From JBOHDX01 sp050700835 (GTDB lineage: Bacteria > Actinomycetota > Actinomycetes > Propionibacteriales > Nocardioidaceae), in contig JBOHDX010000095.1 in NCBI GenBank assembly GCA_050700835.1, positions 1 to 61,171 on the forward strand: a stretch of DNA of 61,171 bases. The letters are read 5' to 3'. Made by a program: the position numbers and the translations under genes. This document shows, piece by piece, positions 43,323 through 52,286 of this stretch (within the stretch, counting starts at the first letter, position 1; each line of letters opens with the position of its first letter). The notes below the pieces were generated by a model. It saw nothing but the letters and a program-made list of their open reading frames with translations, was not told the origin of the DNA and made no database searches.

Positions 43323-43991
43323 TCAGGAGGAGAACAGCCTCCAGTGCCCTTCGGAGACGAGGTCGACGGTGCCGTCGACCACCTTGATGGCGGTCTCGTC
43401 GTCGATCGCGTACGCCGGGCCCTGGATGTTGGCCGCCCATCTCTCGGCGTCGACCATGGTGTTCTCCGGCAACATCGGGTGATCCAGGTGCGGAAAGATC
43501 GAGAAGTCGACGACGCCCAGCGTGCTGTCGTCACCGGTGAGCGGCTTCCACCCGACGAACTCCTGCCCGATGCGGGGGGTCATGACCATGCTCCCCGCGC
43601 TGAACCCCACCCAGGCCGTGTCTTGCAGCGACGGCAGGATATCGGCCAGCCCGGACTGCCGCATCCAGTGGCACAGGTACAGAGCGTCGCCGCCATTCAC
43701 CAGCAGGACGTCTGTCTCTCGGACCCAGGGCACCCATCGTTCTTTGTCGATGCTGGGCAGCGCCGTGAGCTCCAGCACTCCCAGGGACTTCCAGCCCAGC
43801 TCGCACATCGGTTGGTCGGACTGTCCGCTGATGAAACGCCAGGGTCCGCCTGGAGTGGCCCCGGGGTGGCCGTACCCCGCTGTGGGGACGCACAGAGCAT
43901 TTGAGTCGGCGATTGGTTTACCCAGGAGCTCGACCAGCGCATTGTGGATGCTCGAGTTCCTCACGCCAGCAGAAGTGAGAAGGAGCCTCAC
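43323..43991 (-). CDS. Peptidase S51 (dipeptidase E-like)
   Basis: A 222-residue PepE-type serine peptidase with a glutamine-amidotransferase-like fold. The nucleophile Ser is in VGFSAGSMVM, and VLLVNGGDALYLCHWM matches the family core. Family members cleave Asp-X dipeptides or cyanophycin fragments. GTG 43991 has GGAGGG 5 bases upstream. The open frame upstream to 44096 has no similarity. The 196 bases behind its start hold nothing recognisable. Confidence 0.87.
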   Translation of the reverse strand: MRLLLTSAGVRNSSIHNALVELLGKPIADSNALCVPTAGYGHPGATPGGPWRFISGQSDQPMCELGWKSLGVLELTALPSIDKERWVPWVRETDVLLVNGGDALYLCHWMRQSGLADILPSLQDTAWVGFSAGSMVMTPRIGQEFVGWKPLTGDDSTLGVVDFSIFPHLDHPMLPENTMVDAERWAANIQGPAYAIDDETAIKVVDGTVDLVSEGHWRLFSS

Positions 43992-44187
43992 GCTTGCCCT
44001 CCAGTACGCAACGATAGTGACGATCTCCGTGAGAGCCGGGACATCGGGTGCAGGGCACCTTTCTACGCCTTGTCCAGCTGACCGTCGCGAGAACACGACG
44101 CGTTCTGTGGCGCGGCGCCACGGCCCACGGCGACGCCGCCGGCACCCGGGCGTTGACTCGGCTCAACCAGCGCCGACGTCGTGAGAG

Positions 44188-44793
44188 TCAGCTGACGCGG
44201 CGGTAGCGGATGTGGGTGGTCAGTGGTGAGTGAAGCACCTCGGCGGGCTCGAAGACGAAGGAGTTCACCCGGTCGAAGATGCGCTCGCCCGAACCGAGCA
44301 GGACGGGCGCGATGTCAAGGGTGAGCTCGTCGATCACCCCGGCGATCAACGCCTGACGGACGGTCGAGGCCCCACCGGCGATGTCCACCCCGTTGTCCCC
44401 GGCCGCCTCACACGCTGCGGAGTAGGCCGCGTCGAAGCCCTCGGTGATGAAGTGGAACACCGTCCCCCCGTCCATCTGGATCGGATCATGGCGGTGATGG
44501 GTGAGCACGAACACCGGCGCGTGATACGGCGGTTCGGCGCCCCACCAGCCCGACCAGTCCTCATCCCAGTCCCCCCGGATCGGGCCGAACATGTTCCGGC
44601 CCATCACGTAGGCACCCCGGGGGCGCATGAGCCACTCCTTCGCGATCTTGTCAGCGTCGTTGGCCCGCGGGTCGCCGATGTGCCAGCCGTGCAGGTCCCT
44701 CCCCCGCTTCCCCAGGGGGTCCTCCCGGCTCTGGTCCGGCCCGGCGACGAAGCCGTCCAACGAGATCGACATGTGGCACGTCGTGTCCGGCAC
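44188..44793 (-). CDS. Dihydrofolate reductase/RibD C-terminal-like protein
   Basis: A 201-residue protein of the RibD_C/DHFR-like family. It has MSISLDGFVAGPDQS at the N-terminus, YVMGRNMFGP in the middle, DIAGGASTVRQALIAG (nucleotide-binding loop) and ELTLDIAPVLLGSGERIF. These stand-alone homologues are predicted NADPH reductases of uncertain substrate. GTG 44793 has AGGAGG 6 bases upstream, which decides the start. Confidence 0.88.
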   Translation of the reverse strand: MPDTTCHMSISLDGFVAGPDQSREDPLGKRGRDLHGWHIGDPRANDADKIAKEWLMRPRGAYVMGRNMFGPIRGDWDEDWSGWWGAEPPYHAPVFVLTHHRHDPIQMDGGTVFHFITEGFDAAYSAACEAAGDNGVDIAGGASTVRQALIAGVIDELTLDIAPVLLGSGERIFDRVNSFVFEPAEVLHSPLTTHIRYRRVS

Positions 44794-45096
44794 CGCGAAC
44801 CTCCTGAGTGATTGCGACTTGCAAGCGGGCGTGCGGACGATAGTAGGTGCCGGCAAACCCTGACCTCTCGCAGGCGAAGCGTCCTCGGGAAGCGTCATGC
44901 CGCGAAGGGTGTGTCAACGTGCGGCTGCCACGATCCCGCATCGTCTCGCTTGGGGATGCCGTATGACGACGGGCTCGCGGCGACGCAGTTGGACCACCCA
45001 GACCGATCGTCAGGAAGGGTTTGCTCGTGAGTCGCGGCGGCGCGGCGGCGGCTGACCTCGCGTTTGCGCAGGTGTGCTGGTTCGCCCGCCGCCCGC
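44794..45096. other. 303-base gap between DHFR-like and cupin genes
   Basis: No gene is recognised on either strand. A minus-strand TACTAT (44839-44844) lies about 45 bases before the DHFR-like start and could be its -10 element. The remainder shows no clear repeat or hairpin. Confidence 0.45.
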
Positions 45097-45441
45097 CTAC
45101 TCGTCCCCGACGACATCGACCGAGATCTCCACCGCCGGAACCGTCCCCCTGTTCTCAAGCCAGTGGAGGGTGTTCCGGTTCTCGGGCCAGCCCAAACCTG
45201 GCCCGTACTCCCTGGCGATCCCGTCTCGATGGTCGGTGATCATGCCCTCCAGCACGTAGACGGCCCCGGGTCTGCCCTTGTGGTCGTGAACCGGGCCGAA
45301 GACTCCTCCCGGCTCGATGGTCACCATTCGCATCCGAAGGTGGCGCCCGTCCATGCCCGGGATCTCGAGGCCGAGATCGACCGTGGCCAACAGCTCCACC
45401 GCGACACCCCTCGTCTCCGGCGCCACCTGTTCATTGCTCAT
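45097..45441 (-). CDS. Cupin-domain protein
   Basis: A 114-residue single cupin. The first motif PVHDHKGRPGAVYVLEG supplies the His/Glu metal ligands and the second is around NTLHWLENRG. Small cupins like this bind metals or small acids and may act as dioxygenases or isomerases. The substrate is unknown. It follows the PepE and DHFR-like genes in the same orientation but with long gaps, so they are probably separate units. Confidence 0.85.
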   Translation of the reverse strand: MSNEQVAPETRGVAVELLATVDLGLEIPGMDGRHLRMRMVTIEPGGVFGPVHDHKGRPGAVYVLEGMITDHRDGIAREYGPGLGWPENRNTLHWLENRGTVPAVEISVDVVGDE

Positions 45442-45505
45442 CGTGCTGCCTTCTCTCCGTGAATAACGCCCGACGACAACACCAAGTCAGCATCTGGTCC
45501 GAGCG

Positions 45506-45934
45506 TCAGCCGCGCACGCGGAGCACGACGAGGGCCGCGAGGTAGGCCACACCGCCGACAGCGCCGACCAGGACGTACGGCGTGGGGTCGCCGCCGCGGG
45601 CCATCGTCACGACGAAACCGGCCAGGGTCGCGGCGATCATCGCCAGCGCACAGAACGCGGTGGCGCGCAGATCGAGGTCGTTGATGCGTTCATCCCGGCG
45701 GTTCATCAGGCCGCGGACGGTCTCGCTCCATCGGCTGGCCACGACGAGGGCGGCGCCTGCGATGATCATGATCAGCAGGCCGGTGATGCCGAAGTCCGGA
45801 TCGCCGCCGACGAGGCCCGCCACGAGGTACGCGAGGCCGATCACGACGGCGGTCAGCGGGACGGCCAGGATCGTCAGCCGACTCGAACGGGCGGGGCGAC
45901 TCGAACGGGCGGGGGTGGAGTCACTCGCAGACAT
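45506..45934 (-). CDS. Four-helix membrane protein partnered with XRE regulator
   Basis: A 142-residue protein with a Ser/Arg-rich cytoplasmic N-terminus and four hydrophobic helices in two pairs (about 23-42, 48-67, 88-108, 117-137), separated by a charged loop (NRRDERINDLDLRA). This arrangement matches the small membrane proteins, often DUF2178-like, found beside compact XRE regulators. ATG 45934 overlaps the regulator gene by 14 bases. The frame open upstream is antisense noise. Confidence 0.75.
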   Translation of the reverse strand: MSASDSTPARSSRPARSSRLTILAVPLTAVVIGLAYLVAGLVGGDPDFGITGLLIMIIAGAALVVASRWSETVRGLMNRRDERINDLDLRATAFCALAMIAATLAGFVVTMARGGDPTPYVLVGAVGGVAYLAALVVLRVRG

Positions 45935-46115
45935 CGAAGGTCTCCTCGACGGTCGTCTGGAAATACCGCGCCAGCGCGATCGCGAGGGGCAGCGACGGCA
46001 GGTATCGACCGTTCTCGATCGAGTTGATCGTCTGCCGCGACACCCCCATGGCACTGGCGAGGTCGGCCTGTGACAAGGAACGTTCGGTACGCATGTCCCT
46101 AACCCGGTTCTGCAT
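45921..46115 (-). CDS. Small XRE-family HTH regulator
   Basis: A 64-residue helix-turn-helix protein made almost entirely of one Cro/CI domain: RTERSLSQADLASAMGVSRQTINSIENGRYLPSLPLAIALARYF. This YozG-like class typically regulates its own operon with the membrane protein next door. ATG 46115 is used, and a TTG at 46139 would add eight residues. It is divergent from the transhydrogenase operon, with tandem repeats in between. Confidence 0.87.
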   Translation of the reverse strand: MQNRVRDMRTERSLSQADLASAMGVSRQTINSIENGRYLPSLPLAIALARYFQTTVEETFDVCE

Positions 46116-46195
46116 CGCGGCAATCCCAGCCCGTGTCAAACATCCTTGTCACGCCTTGAGGATGCGGCAACAGCGGTCCGCATGTCAAGGTCATT

Positions 46196-46217
46196 TGTCA
46201 CTGCATTGTCACTGCAT
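46196..46217. repeat. 11-bp tandem repeat TGTCACTGCAT, candidate operator
   Basis: TGTCACTGCAT occurs at 46196-46206 and again at 46207-46217 without a gap. Further TGTCA pentamers occur nearby (46134, 46147, 46183). They lie between the divergent XRE and pntAA genes and could be binding sites for the regulator. Confidence 0.55.
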
Positions 46218-46278
46218 CCATTGAGACAGCAATCTCAAACGGTGGTCGTCCGGTCCCAACTCCAATACGTTTCGGCAG

Positions 46279-47415
46279 GTGAAGATCGCCGTGGTGAGAG
46301 AGACCGCAGAGGCGGAGGCGCGCGTGGCGCTGACGCCGGACCAGGTCGGTGACCTCGTGGGACTGGGCTACACCGTGTCCGTCGAGCCGGGCGCCGGCGC
46401 CGCCGCCCACATCGGCGACGACGACTTCACCGGAGCAGGAGCGGACGTCGAGGACGGAGATCTCACCGAAGCCGATCTGGTGTTGTCGGTTCAGCCGCTG
46501 CGGGTCGATCAGATCCGTGGCCTGACCGCGGACACCGCGACGATCTCGTTCCTTCCGGCCGCCCAGTCCCTCGACGTCGTCGCGGACCTTCGTGACTGCC
46601 GGATCACCGCGTTCGCCCTGGAGCTCGTGCCCCGGATCTCGCGGGCCCAGACCATGGACGCGCTGTCCTCCCAGGCGCTGGTCGCCGGCTACCGCTGCGC
46701 CATCGTCGCCGCCGGTCTGCTCCGCCGGTTCTTTCCCCTGAACATGACCGCTGCCGGAACCGTTCCGCCAGCCGAGGTCGTCGTGCTGGGAGCGGGCGTC
46801 GCCGGATTGCAGGCCATCGCGACCGCGCGTCGTCTCGGGGCGGTGGTCAAGGCCTACGACGTCCGGGCGGCGGCGGCCGAGGAGATCCGCTCGATGGGGG
46901 CGCAGGCGATTGAGCTCGATCTCGAGACGCTGGAGGGCGCCGGGGGATACGCCCGCGAGATGACCGAGCACAGGGCGGAGCGACAACGTGAGCTGCTGAC
47001 CTCACACATCGCCAAGGCGGACGCGCTGATCACGACTGCGGCGGTGCCGGGACGCCAGGCGCCGCTGCTCGTGACCACGGAGATGGTCAGGCAGATGCCG
47101 GCCGGGTCCGTCGTCGTCGATCTCGCCGCCGAGTCCGGCGGCAACGTCGAGGGATCCCAACCAGGCAAGGTCATCGGGGTCGGGGGTGCCCAGGTGTGGG
47201 GGGGCCAGAACGTACCCAGCCAGATGCCGGGACCGGCCAGCCGGCTGCTGGCTCAGAACATCGTCAACCTGATCAAGCTGATGACGACCGACGACGGCTT
47301 CGCCCCGGACTTCGAGGACGAGATCGTGGCGGGCAGCTGCGTCACCCACGCTGGGGAGGTACGGCACGAGCCGACCCGGGACTTGTTGGAGCAAACAGAA
47401 GGAGAACGCGGATGA
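46279..47415 (+). CDS. pntAA: NAD(P) transhydrogenase subunit alpha-1
   Basis: A 378-residue soluble NAD(H)-binding subunit of the proton-translocating transhydrogenase. It starts KIAVVRETAEAEARVALTPDQV, has the Rossmann loop VVVLGAGVAGLQAIATARRLGA and ends with the mobile-loop region before MPGPASRLLAQNIVNL. GTG 46279 is preceded by TACGTT at 7 bases. ATGA coupling to the next gene shows a three-gene operon. The complex uses the proton gradient to make NADPH from NADH. Confidence 0.94.
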   Translation: MKIAVVRETAEAEARVALTPDQVGDLVGLGYTVSVEPGAGAAAHIGDDDFTGAGADVEDGDLTEADLVLSVQPLRVDQIRGLTADTATISFLPAAQSLDVVADLRDCRITAFALELVPRISRAQTMDALSSQALVAGYRCAIVAAGLLRRFFPLNMTAAGTVPPAEVVVLGAGVAGLQAIATARRLGAVVKAYDVRAAAAEEIRSMGAQAIELDLETLEGAGGYAREMTEHRAERQRELLTSHIAKADALITTAAVPGRQAPLLVTTEMVRQMPAGSVVVDLAAESGGNVEGSQPGKVIGVGGAQVWGGQNVPSQMPGPASRLLAQNIVNLIKLMTTDDGFAPDFEDEIVAGSCVTHAGEVRHEPTRDLLEQTEGERG

Positions 47416-47771
47416 ACGAGTCAGTGGTCTGGCTGACGATCTTCGTGCTCAGCGTGTTCGTGGGGATCGAGGTGATATCCAAGGTGTCCTCGACTCTGCA
47501 CACACCCTTGATGTCCGGCGCGAACGCCATCCATGGCGTGATCCTGGTCGGCTCCATCCTGGTCACCGGGACAACGGACAACAACGGTGCGCTCGCCGTC
47601 GGCTTGGTGGCGATCGTGCTGGCCAGCGTCAACATGGTCGGTGGCTTCGTCGTCACCGACCGGATGCTGCAGATGTTCGCCGGACGCCGAGGATCAGCCC
47701 CGGGGAGCGCCCGCAAAGAAGGGCCGGATCCGGACGCCACCGCGGCCGGCCGGACCGGCACGACCGCATGA
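47412..47771 (+). CDS. pntAB: NAD(P) transhydrogenase subunit alpha-2
   Basis: A 119-residue membrane subunit carrying the first helices of the transhydrogenase channel. It has three hydrophobic helices, with STLHTPLMSGANAIHGVILVG as the family signature. A charged tail of about 25 residues follows. Both ends overlap neighbouring genes by 4 bases (ATGA), so translation of all three subunits is linked. Confidence 0.93.
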   Translation: MNESVVWLTIFVLSVFVGIEVISKVSSTLHTPLMSGANAIHGVILVGSILVTGTTDNNGALAVGLVAIVLASVNMVGGFVVTDRMLQMFAGRRGSAPGSARKEGPDPDATAAGRTGTTA

Positions 47772-49150
47772 TCCCCACCTGGGTCCAGGTGGCATACCTC
47801 GTGGCCGCGGTCTGCTTCATCCTCGCCCTCAAAGGGTTGTCGTCCCCCCGGACGGCCCGCCGGGGCAACCTGGTCGGCGCCGCCGGTGCCGTGCTCGCCT
47901 GCATCACCGTCTTCTTCGAGCGCGACCTGCACCACTTGGTCGCGATCCTGCTGGCGATGGCCGTCGGTACGGCTATCGGCGTCGTGGGCGCCCGGCGGGT
48001 GCAGATGACCCAGATGCCGCAGCTGGTCGCGCTGTTCAACGGAGTCGGTGGCGGCGCTGCGGCGTTGGTGGCGTTGCTGGAGCTCCACGCGCTGGGGCCC
48101 CGCGCGTCGGACGCACCGACGTTCACCCTGGTCGCCACTGCGTTCACCATCCTGGTCGGCTCTGTCAGCTTCGCCGGCTCCATGGTGACGTTCGCCAAGC
48201 TACAAGAGCTCATGACCACCCGGCCGGTGATGTTTCCAGGACTGCAGGTCGTTTTCGCAGGTGCCCTGATCGCGGCGGTGGCGCTGTGGGTAGTGCTGGT
48301 GGTGAGCCCCGGACTCTGGTGGGGAGTGGTCATCGCGGTCCTAGGCTTGCTCCTGGGGCTGCTGCTCGTGCTGCCGGTCGGTGGTGCCGACGTCCCGATC
48401 GTCATCTCGCTGCTCAACGCGTTCACCGGCCTCACCGTCGCCGCCGGCGGGTACGTGCTGTCCAACACGCTGCTGTTGGTGGCCGGGACATTGGTCGGCG
48501 CGTCCGGAACTCTTCTCACCAAGCTGATGGCCGCAGCCATGGGCCGGTCGCTGCTCAACATCCTGTTCGGTGCGCTGCGTGGCGGCTCCACGCTGGGTGC
48601 CGGCGTGGCCTCCGATCGTCCCGTGCGCTCGGCCGGCCCGACCGACGTGGCCATCCTGCTCGGGTACGCCCAGCGGGTCATCATCGTCCCCGGCTACGGC
48701 CTTGCGGTTGCCCAGGCCCAGCACAGCCTTCGCGAGCTGGTCGACGTGTTGACTGCACGCGGTGTCGAGGTGGACTACGCGATTCATCCGGTCGCCGGGC
48801 GGATGCCCGGGCACATGAACGTCCTGCTCGCGGAGGCGCAAGTGCCGTACGAGCAGCTCAAGGAGATGAGCGAGATCAACGGGGAGTTCAAGCAGGCCGA
48901 CGTGGCGCTCGTCGTCGGCGCCAACGACGTCGTGAACCCCGCGGCGAAGTCGACGCCGGGGGCGCCGATCTACGGCATGCCGATCCTGAACGCGGACGAG
49001 GCACGACAGATCGTCTTCATGAAGCGGTCGATGCGCCCGGGCTTCGCGGGCATCGACAACGAGCTGATGTTCGATCCGAAGACCACGCTGTTGTTCGGGG
49101 ATGCGAAGGACTCGATGGGCAAGCTGCTGAACGCCGTGAAAGCGCTGTGA
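47768..49150 (+). CDS. pntB: NAD(P) transhydrogenase subunit beta
   Basis: A 460-residue subunit with eight to nine membrane helices and a C-terminal NADP(H)-binding domain (VIIVPGYGLAVAQAQHSL, HPVAGRMPGHMNVLLAEA, GANDVVNPAAK). The split alpha-1/alpha-2/beta form is normal for many bacteria. It is the last of the operon. The following 100 bases lead into a small membrane-peptide gene. Confidence 0.95.
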   Translation: MIPTWVQVAYLVAAVCFILALKGLSSPRTARRGNLVGAAGAVLACITVFFERDLHHLVAILLAMAVGTAIGVVGARRVQMTQMPQLVALFNGVGGGAAALVALLELHALGPRASDAPTFTLVATAFTILVGSVSFAGSMVTFAKLQELMTTRPVMFPGLQVVFAGALIAAVALWVVLVVSPGLWWGVVIAVLGLLLGLLLVLPVGGADVPIVISLLNAFTGLTVAAGGYVLSNTLLLVAGTLVGASGTLLTKLMAAAMGRSLLNILFGALRGGSTLGAGVASDRPVRSAGPTDVAILLGYAQRVIIVPGYGLAVAQAQHSLRELVDVLTARGVEVDYAIHPVAGRMPGHMNVLLAEAQVPYEQLKEMSEINGEFKQADVALVVGANDVVNPAAKSTPGAPIYGMPILNADEARQIVFMKRSMRPGFAGIDNELMFDPKTTLLFGDAKDSMGKLLNAVKAL

Positions 49151-49213
49151 GCTGCTGGCAGCCGTGACGCACACCGCCTGAGGGCGAGGTCTGCCCTGGC
49201 TGCAAACCTCGTT

Positions 49214-49219
49214 TACAAT
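49214..49219 (+). promoter_or_regulatory. TACAAT -10 element of 44-residue peptide gene
   Basis: TACAAT is the best -10 match noted in the window. It lies 5 bases before an ATG at 49225 that is in frame with the peptide and 39 bases before the preferred ATG 49258. Confidence 0.55.
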
Positions 49220-49257
49220 TGATCATGGAGGGGCGTCGAAGCAGGAGTGTGACTCCT

Positions 49258-49392
49258 ATGGACAAGCAGACCTACGACAAGCCGGAACCGGAGGGGGACC
49301 AGTCCGGGCGCGCCTGGATGTATCTCGTCGGCGGCCTGGTCGTCGTGTTGATCCTGTTGGCCGTGGCCAGCGGCAAGGTCCCGATGGGGTGA
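49258..49392 (+). CDS. 44-residue single-helix membrane peptide
   Basis: A short gene. The N-terminal half is charged (DKQTYDKPEPEGDQSGR) and the second half is one membrane helix (MYLVGGLVVVLILLAVASG) ending KVPMG. GCAGGAG is about 11 bases upstream of ATG 49258. An in-frame ATG at 49225, directly behind TACAAT, would add 11 residues and be leaderless. No family is recognised. Third-position GC bias supports coding. It sits between pntB and the converging upp gene. Confidence 0.65.
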   Translation: MDKQTYDKPEPEGDQSGRAWMYLVGGLVVVLILLAVASGKVPMG

Positions 49393-49408
49393 CCGGACGC
49401 GAGGCCGC

Positions 49409-50050
49409 TCAGCCGACGACTCCGTACAACCTGTCACCCGCGTCGCCGAGCCCCGGCACGATGTAGCCGTGCTCGTTCAGCCGCTCGTCCATGCCGGCAG
49501 TGACCAGCGTGATCGGTGCGTCGATGTGGGCCGTCTCCTTCTCCACCCGGTCGATTCCCTCGGGCGCCGCCAGCAAGGTGATCGCGGTGATGTCGTCGGC
49601 GCCTCGGCGTACCAGGAAGTCGATCGCCGCCGCCAAGGTGCCGCCGGTGGCCAACATCGGGTCGAGGATGTAGCACTGACGACCGGCCACGTTCTCGGGC
49701 AGCCGCTCGGCGTACGTCGACGCCTCCAACGTTGCCTCGTTGCGGATCATACCGAGAAACCCCACCTCCGCCGTGGGCAGCAGCCGCTGCATGCCGTCGA
49801 GCATGCCGAGACCGGCCCGCAGGATCGGGACGACCAGCGGCTTGGGCTGGGTCAGCTTGACGCCGCGGGCTTGGGCGACCGGCGTCTGCACGGTGACCGG
49901 TGCCGTACGCACGTCGCGAGTCGCTTCGTACGTCAACAGCGTCACCAGCTCGTCGACCAGCCGCCGGAACGTCGGCGAGTCGGTGTTCTCGTCGCGCAGC
50001 GCCGTGAGCTTGTGGGCGATCAGTGGGTGGTCGGCGACGTGGATCCGCAT
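49409..50050 (-). CDS. upp: Uracil phosphoribosyltransferase
   Basis: A 213-residue UPRTase that joins uracil and PRPP to give UMP in pyrimidine salvage. Motifs: VPILRAGLGMLDGM, the PRPP loop ILDPMLATGGTLAAA and the uracil-binding C-terminal GLGDAGDRLYG. TAGGTT precedes the ATG by 7 bases without a ribosome binding site, so it is probably leaderless. It is divergent from the phosphoesterase gene with 148 bases between. Confidence 0.95.
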   Translation of the reverse strand: MRIHVADHPLIAHKLTALRDENTDSPTFRRLVDELVTLLTYEATRDVRTAPVTVQTPVAQARGVKLTQPKPLVVPILRAGLGMLDGMQRLLPTAEVGFLGMIRNEATLEASTYAERLPENVAGRQCYILDPMLATGGTLAAAIDFLVRRGADDITAITLLAAPEGIDRVEKETAHIDAPITLVTAGMDERLNEHGYIVPGLGDAGDRLYGVVG

Positions 50051-50198
50051 GGCCGGAAACCTAGTGCATCCGCGGTCGGGCAGCTCTCGGCAAAGTCTTA
50101 GCGAGGCGGCAGCGGCACCTCATCGATTCCTCAGGGACTCCGTCCATCCTTGATCTGGCGCGGACCACCTGGACGTCGCCCGCGAGCGGAGGACGACG

Positions 50199-51677
50199 AT
50201 GGACCGTGCCAGGCGACGGGTCGCTGTGGCGACGATGGCGGTGCTCGGGCTGCTGGGGGCGGCTGCCTGCGGGAACCACGACCCGGCGGACGCCCACTCC
50301 GCGCGCGCGTCGTGGTCGGGCGCGGCGACCCACTCGTCCCCCGAGTCCGGCATCCACAAGATCAAGCACGTCATCGTGATCATGCAGGAGAACCGGTCCT
50401 TTGACTCGTACTTCGGCACGTTTCCGGGCGCCGACGGCATCCGGACACGCAACGGGCGGTCCGTGGCCTGCCTCTCCCCTGGAGGGTCTGCACCATGCCG
50501 TCACCTGTACCCCGACCACTCCGACATCAACGGTGGCGGACCTCACGGCGCGCACAGCTTCCTGGTGGACCGTGCGCACGGGCGGATGACCGGTTTCCTC
50601 GCCAGCGCCCGGCAGGCCCGAAAGAACTGCACCGACCCGAACGACCCCGAGTGCTCCAACGGCGCGGGAGCCGACGTGCTCGGCTATCACACGGGAAGCG
50701 ACATCCCGAACTACTGGGCGTACGCCAGGCACTACGTGCTGCAGGACCACATGTTCGAGCCGGTCCGGTCGTGGAGCCTGCCCGAGCACCTCTACCAGGT
50801 GTCGGAGTGGTCGGCGAAGTGCGCCACCGCGGACCCGGCGAGCTGCCACAACGACATCGTCGGGATGCGCAAGCCGTTGCAGTCCGGCTTCATCGGCGGT
50901 CGAGGAATGAAGCCAAGCAGCCGGGCGATCTTCGCGTGGACAGACCTGACCTACCTGCTGCACAAGAACCACGTGAGCTGGGCCTACTACGTGCACGCGG
51001 GTGCCCAGCCGGACTGCAGCAACGGCGCGGCCGTGCGCTGTGCGGCCAAGCCGCAACGTGCCACCACACCGGGCATCTGGAACCCGCTGCCCTACTTCAC
51101 CGACGTCCACCAGGACCACCAGCTGGGCGACATCCGGCCGACGTCCTCGTTCTATCGCGCTGCCCGCACCGGCCATCTGCCGGCCGTGAGCTGGGTGGTT
51201 CCGTCGCAGCGCGTCAGCGAGCACCCCCCGGCCCGGGTCAGCGTCGGGCAGTCGTACGTGACCAGCCTGATCAACACGGTGATGTCCGGGCCGGACTGGA
51301 AGTCGACCGCGATCTTCTTGGCCTGGGACGACTGGGGAGGTTTCTACGACCACGTGCCGCCGCCGCGGATCGACCGAAACGGCTACGGGTTCAGGGTCCC
51401 GGCCATGGTGATCTCGCCCTACGCGCGACGTGGCTACGTCGACCACCAGACACTGTCCTTCGACGCATACGTGAAGTTCATCGAGGATGCCTTCCTGGGT
51501 GGCCAGCGACTCGACCCGGCCACCGACGGGCGCCCGGATCCCCGACCCACGGTGCGGGAGAACGCGCCTGCGCTCGGCAATCTCTACTACGACTTCAACT
51601 TCCACCAACGCCCCCGCGCGCCGCTGCTGCTGCCGGTCCACCCCCACACCACGTTGACGGGCCTGCCCCGGAGGTGA
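50199..51677 (+). CDS. Phospholipase C/acid phosphatase-type lipoprotein
   Basis: A 492-residue phosphoesterase-family (PF04185) protein. The signal sequence ends in the lipobox GAAAC (Cys24). The active-site signature VIVIMQENRSFDSYFG (E64, N65) is followed by late metal-site segments including WDDWGGFYDHV. Relatives include phosphatidylcholine-preferring phospholipases C and AcpA. Surface location suggests phosphate scavenging from lipids or phosphoesters. The ATG has GGAGG upstream. Confidence 0.9.
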   Translation: MDRARRRVAVATMAVLGLLGAAACGNHDPADAHSARASWSGAATHSSPESGIHKIKHVIVIMQENRSFDSYFGTFPGADGIRTRNGRSVACLSPGGSAPCRHLYPDHSDINGGGPHGAHSFLVDRAHGRMTGFLASARQARKNCTDPNDPECSNGAGADVLGYHTGSDIPNYWAYARHYVLQDHMFEPVRSWSLPEHLYQVSEWSAKCATADPASCHNDIVGMRKPLQSGFIGGRGMKPSSRAIFAWTDLTYLLHKNHVSWAYYVHAGAQPDCSNGAAVRCAAKPQRATTPGIWNPLPYFTDVHQDHQLGDIRPTSSFYRAARTGHLPAVSWVVPSQRVSEHPPARVSVGQSYVTSLINTVMSGPDWKSTAIFLAWDDWGGFYDHVPPPRIDRNGYGFRVPAMVISPYARRGYVDHQTLSFDAYVKFIEDAFLGGQRLDPATDGRPDPRPTVRENAPALGNLYYDFNFHQRPRAPLLLPVHPHTTLTGLPRR

Positions 51678-51806
51678 CCCACGGCCGCCCATCGGCCAGG
51701 GCGGCCGGAACGGCACTACCCATGGGCCGGTCAGTCTGACACGCTGGAGACAAGGGTTCATCCGTACGCCCGATCCACAGTGGTCAGGCAGATCGTCGGA
51801 GGGGTC

Positions 51807-52283
51807 ATGTCCGAGGACGACGTCGACTTCGCCGTCGTCGCCTACCGCGAAGAGGGCGCCTGGCAGGTGGCGCCGCTGCCGCTGCGAGTCGGCCTCGACA
51901 TCGACGCTCTGGTGGATGCGGTCAGACCGTGGCCGTCGGATACCGGCGCGTTGGGTTTCGTCAGCGTGGACGAGGACTTCTTCGTTCTCGTGCGCGTCCT
52001 GGGCCAGCACGTACGAGCACTCCTGTCCGACTCGACCGCCGCCGGGGTGTGGCCGATCGCGACCGGTGTGCTCGACCTGCTGGACCTGCCCGAGCCCGAG
52101 GACGACGAACCGCAACCGATCGGGGACATGGACATCGTCACCGACCTCGGTGTCCCATCGATCGACCTGGCGGTGCTGTGCGAGGAGGACGAGCTGTACC
52201 CAGACGAGATCCTGTCCGACATCGCCCGCAGGATCGGGTTCGGTGAGCAGTTCGAGGCTGCCGTCGAGTCGGCGTCGGTCTGA
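51807..52283 (+). CDS. tRNA adenosine deaminase-associated protein
   Basis: A 158-residue acidic protein conserved immediately upstream of tadA in actinobacteria and named for that linkage. It has an N-terminal DFAVVAYREEGAWQVAPLP strand pair and an Asp/Glu-rich C-terminal half. No enzymatic motif is visible. ATG 51807 has GGAGGGG upstream. tadA starts 3 bases after its stop. Confidence 0.87.
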   Translation: MSEDDVDFAVVAYREEGAWQVAPLPLRVGLDIDALVDAVRPWPSDTGALGFVSVDEDFFVLVRVLGQHVRALLSDSTAAGVWPIATGVLDLLDLPEPEDDEPQPIGDMDIVTDLGVPSIDLAVLCEEDELYPDEILSDIARRIGFGEQFEAAVESASV

Positions 52284-52286
52284 TCG

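Noticed and set aside
43323..45441. PepE, DHFR-like and cupin genes as one acquired operon
   Set aside because: The genes share orientation but are separated by about 200 and 300 bases, each with its own start signals. Their base composition is ordinary, so grouping is not supported.
47587..49167. 526-codon plus-strand frame overlapping pntAB and pntB
   Set aside because: It is a shifted frame of the intact transhydrogenase genes and is Arg/Pro/Gly-rich with no family match.
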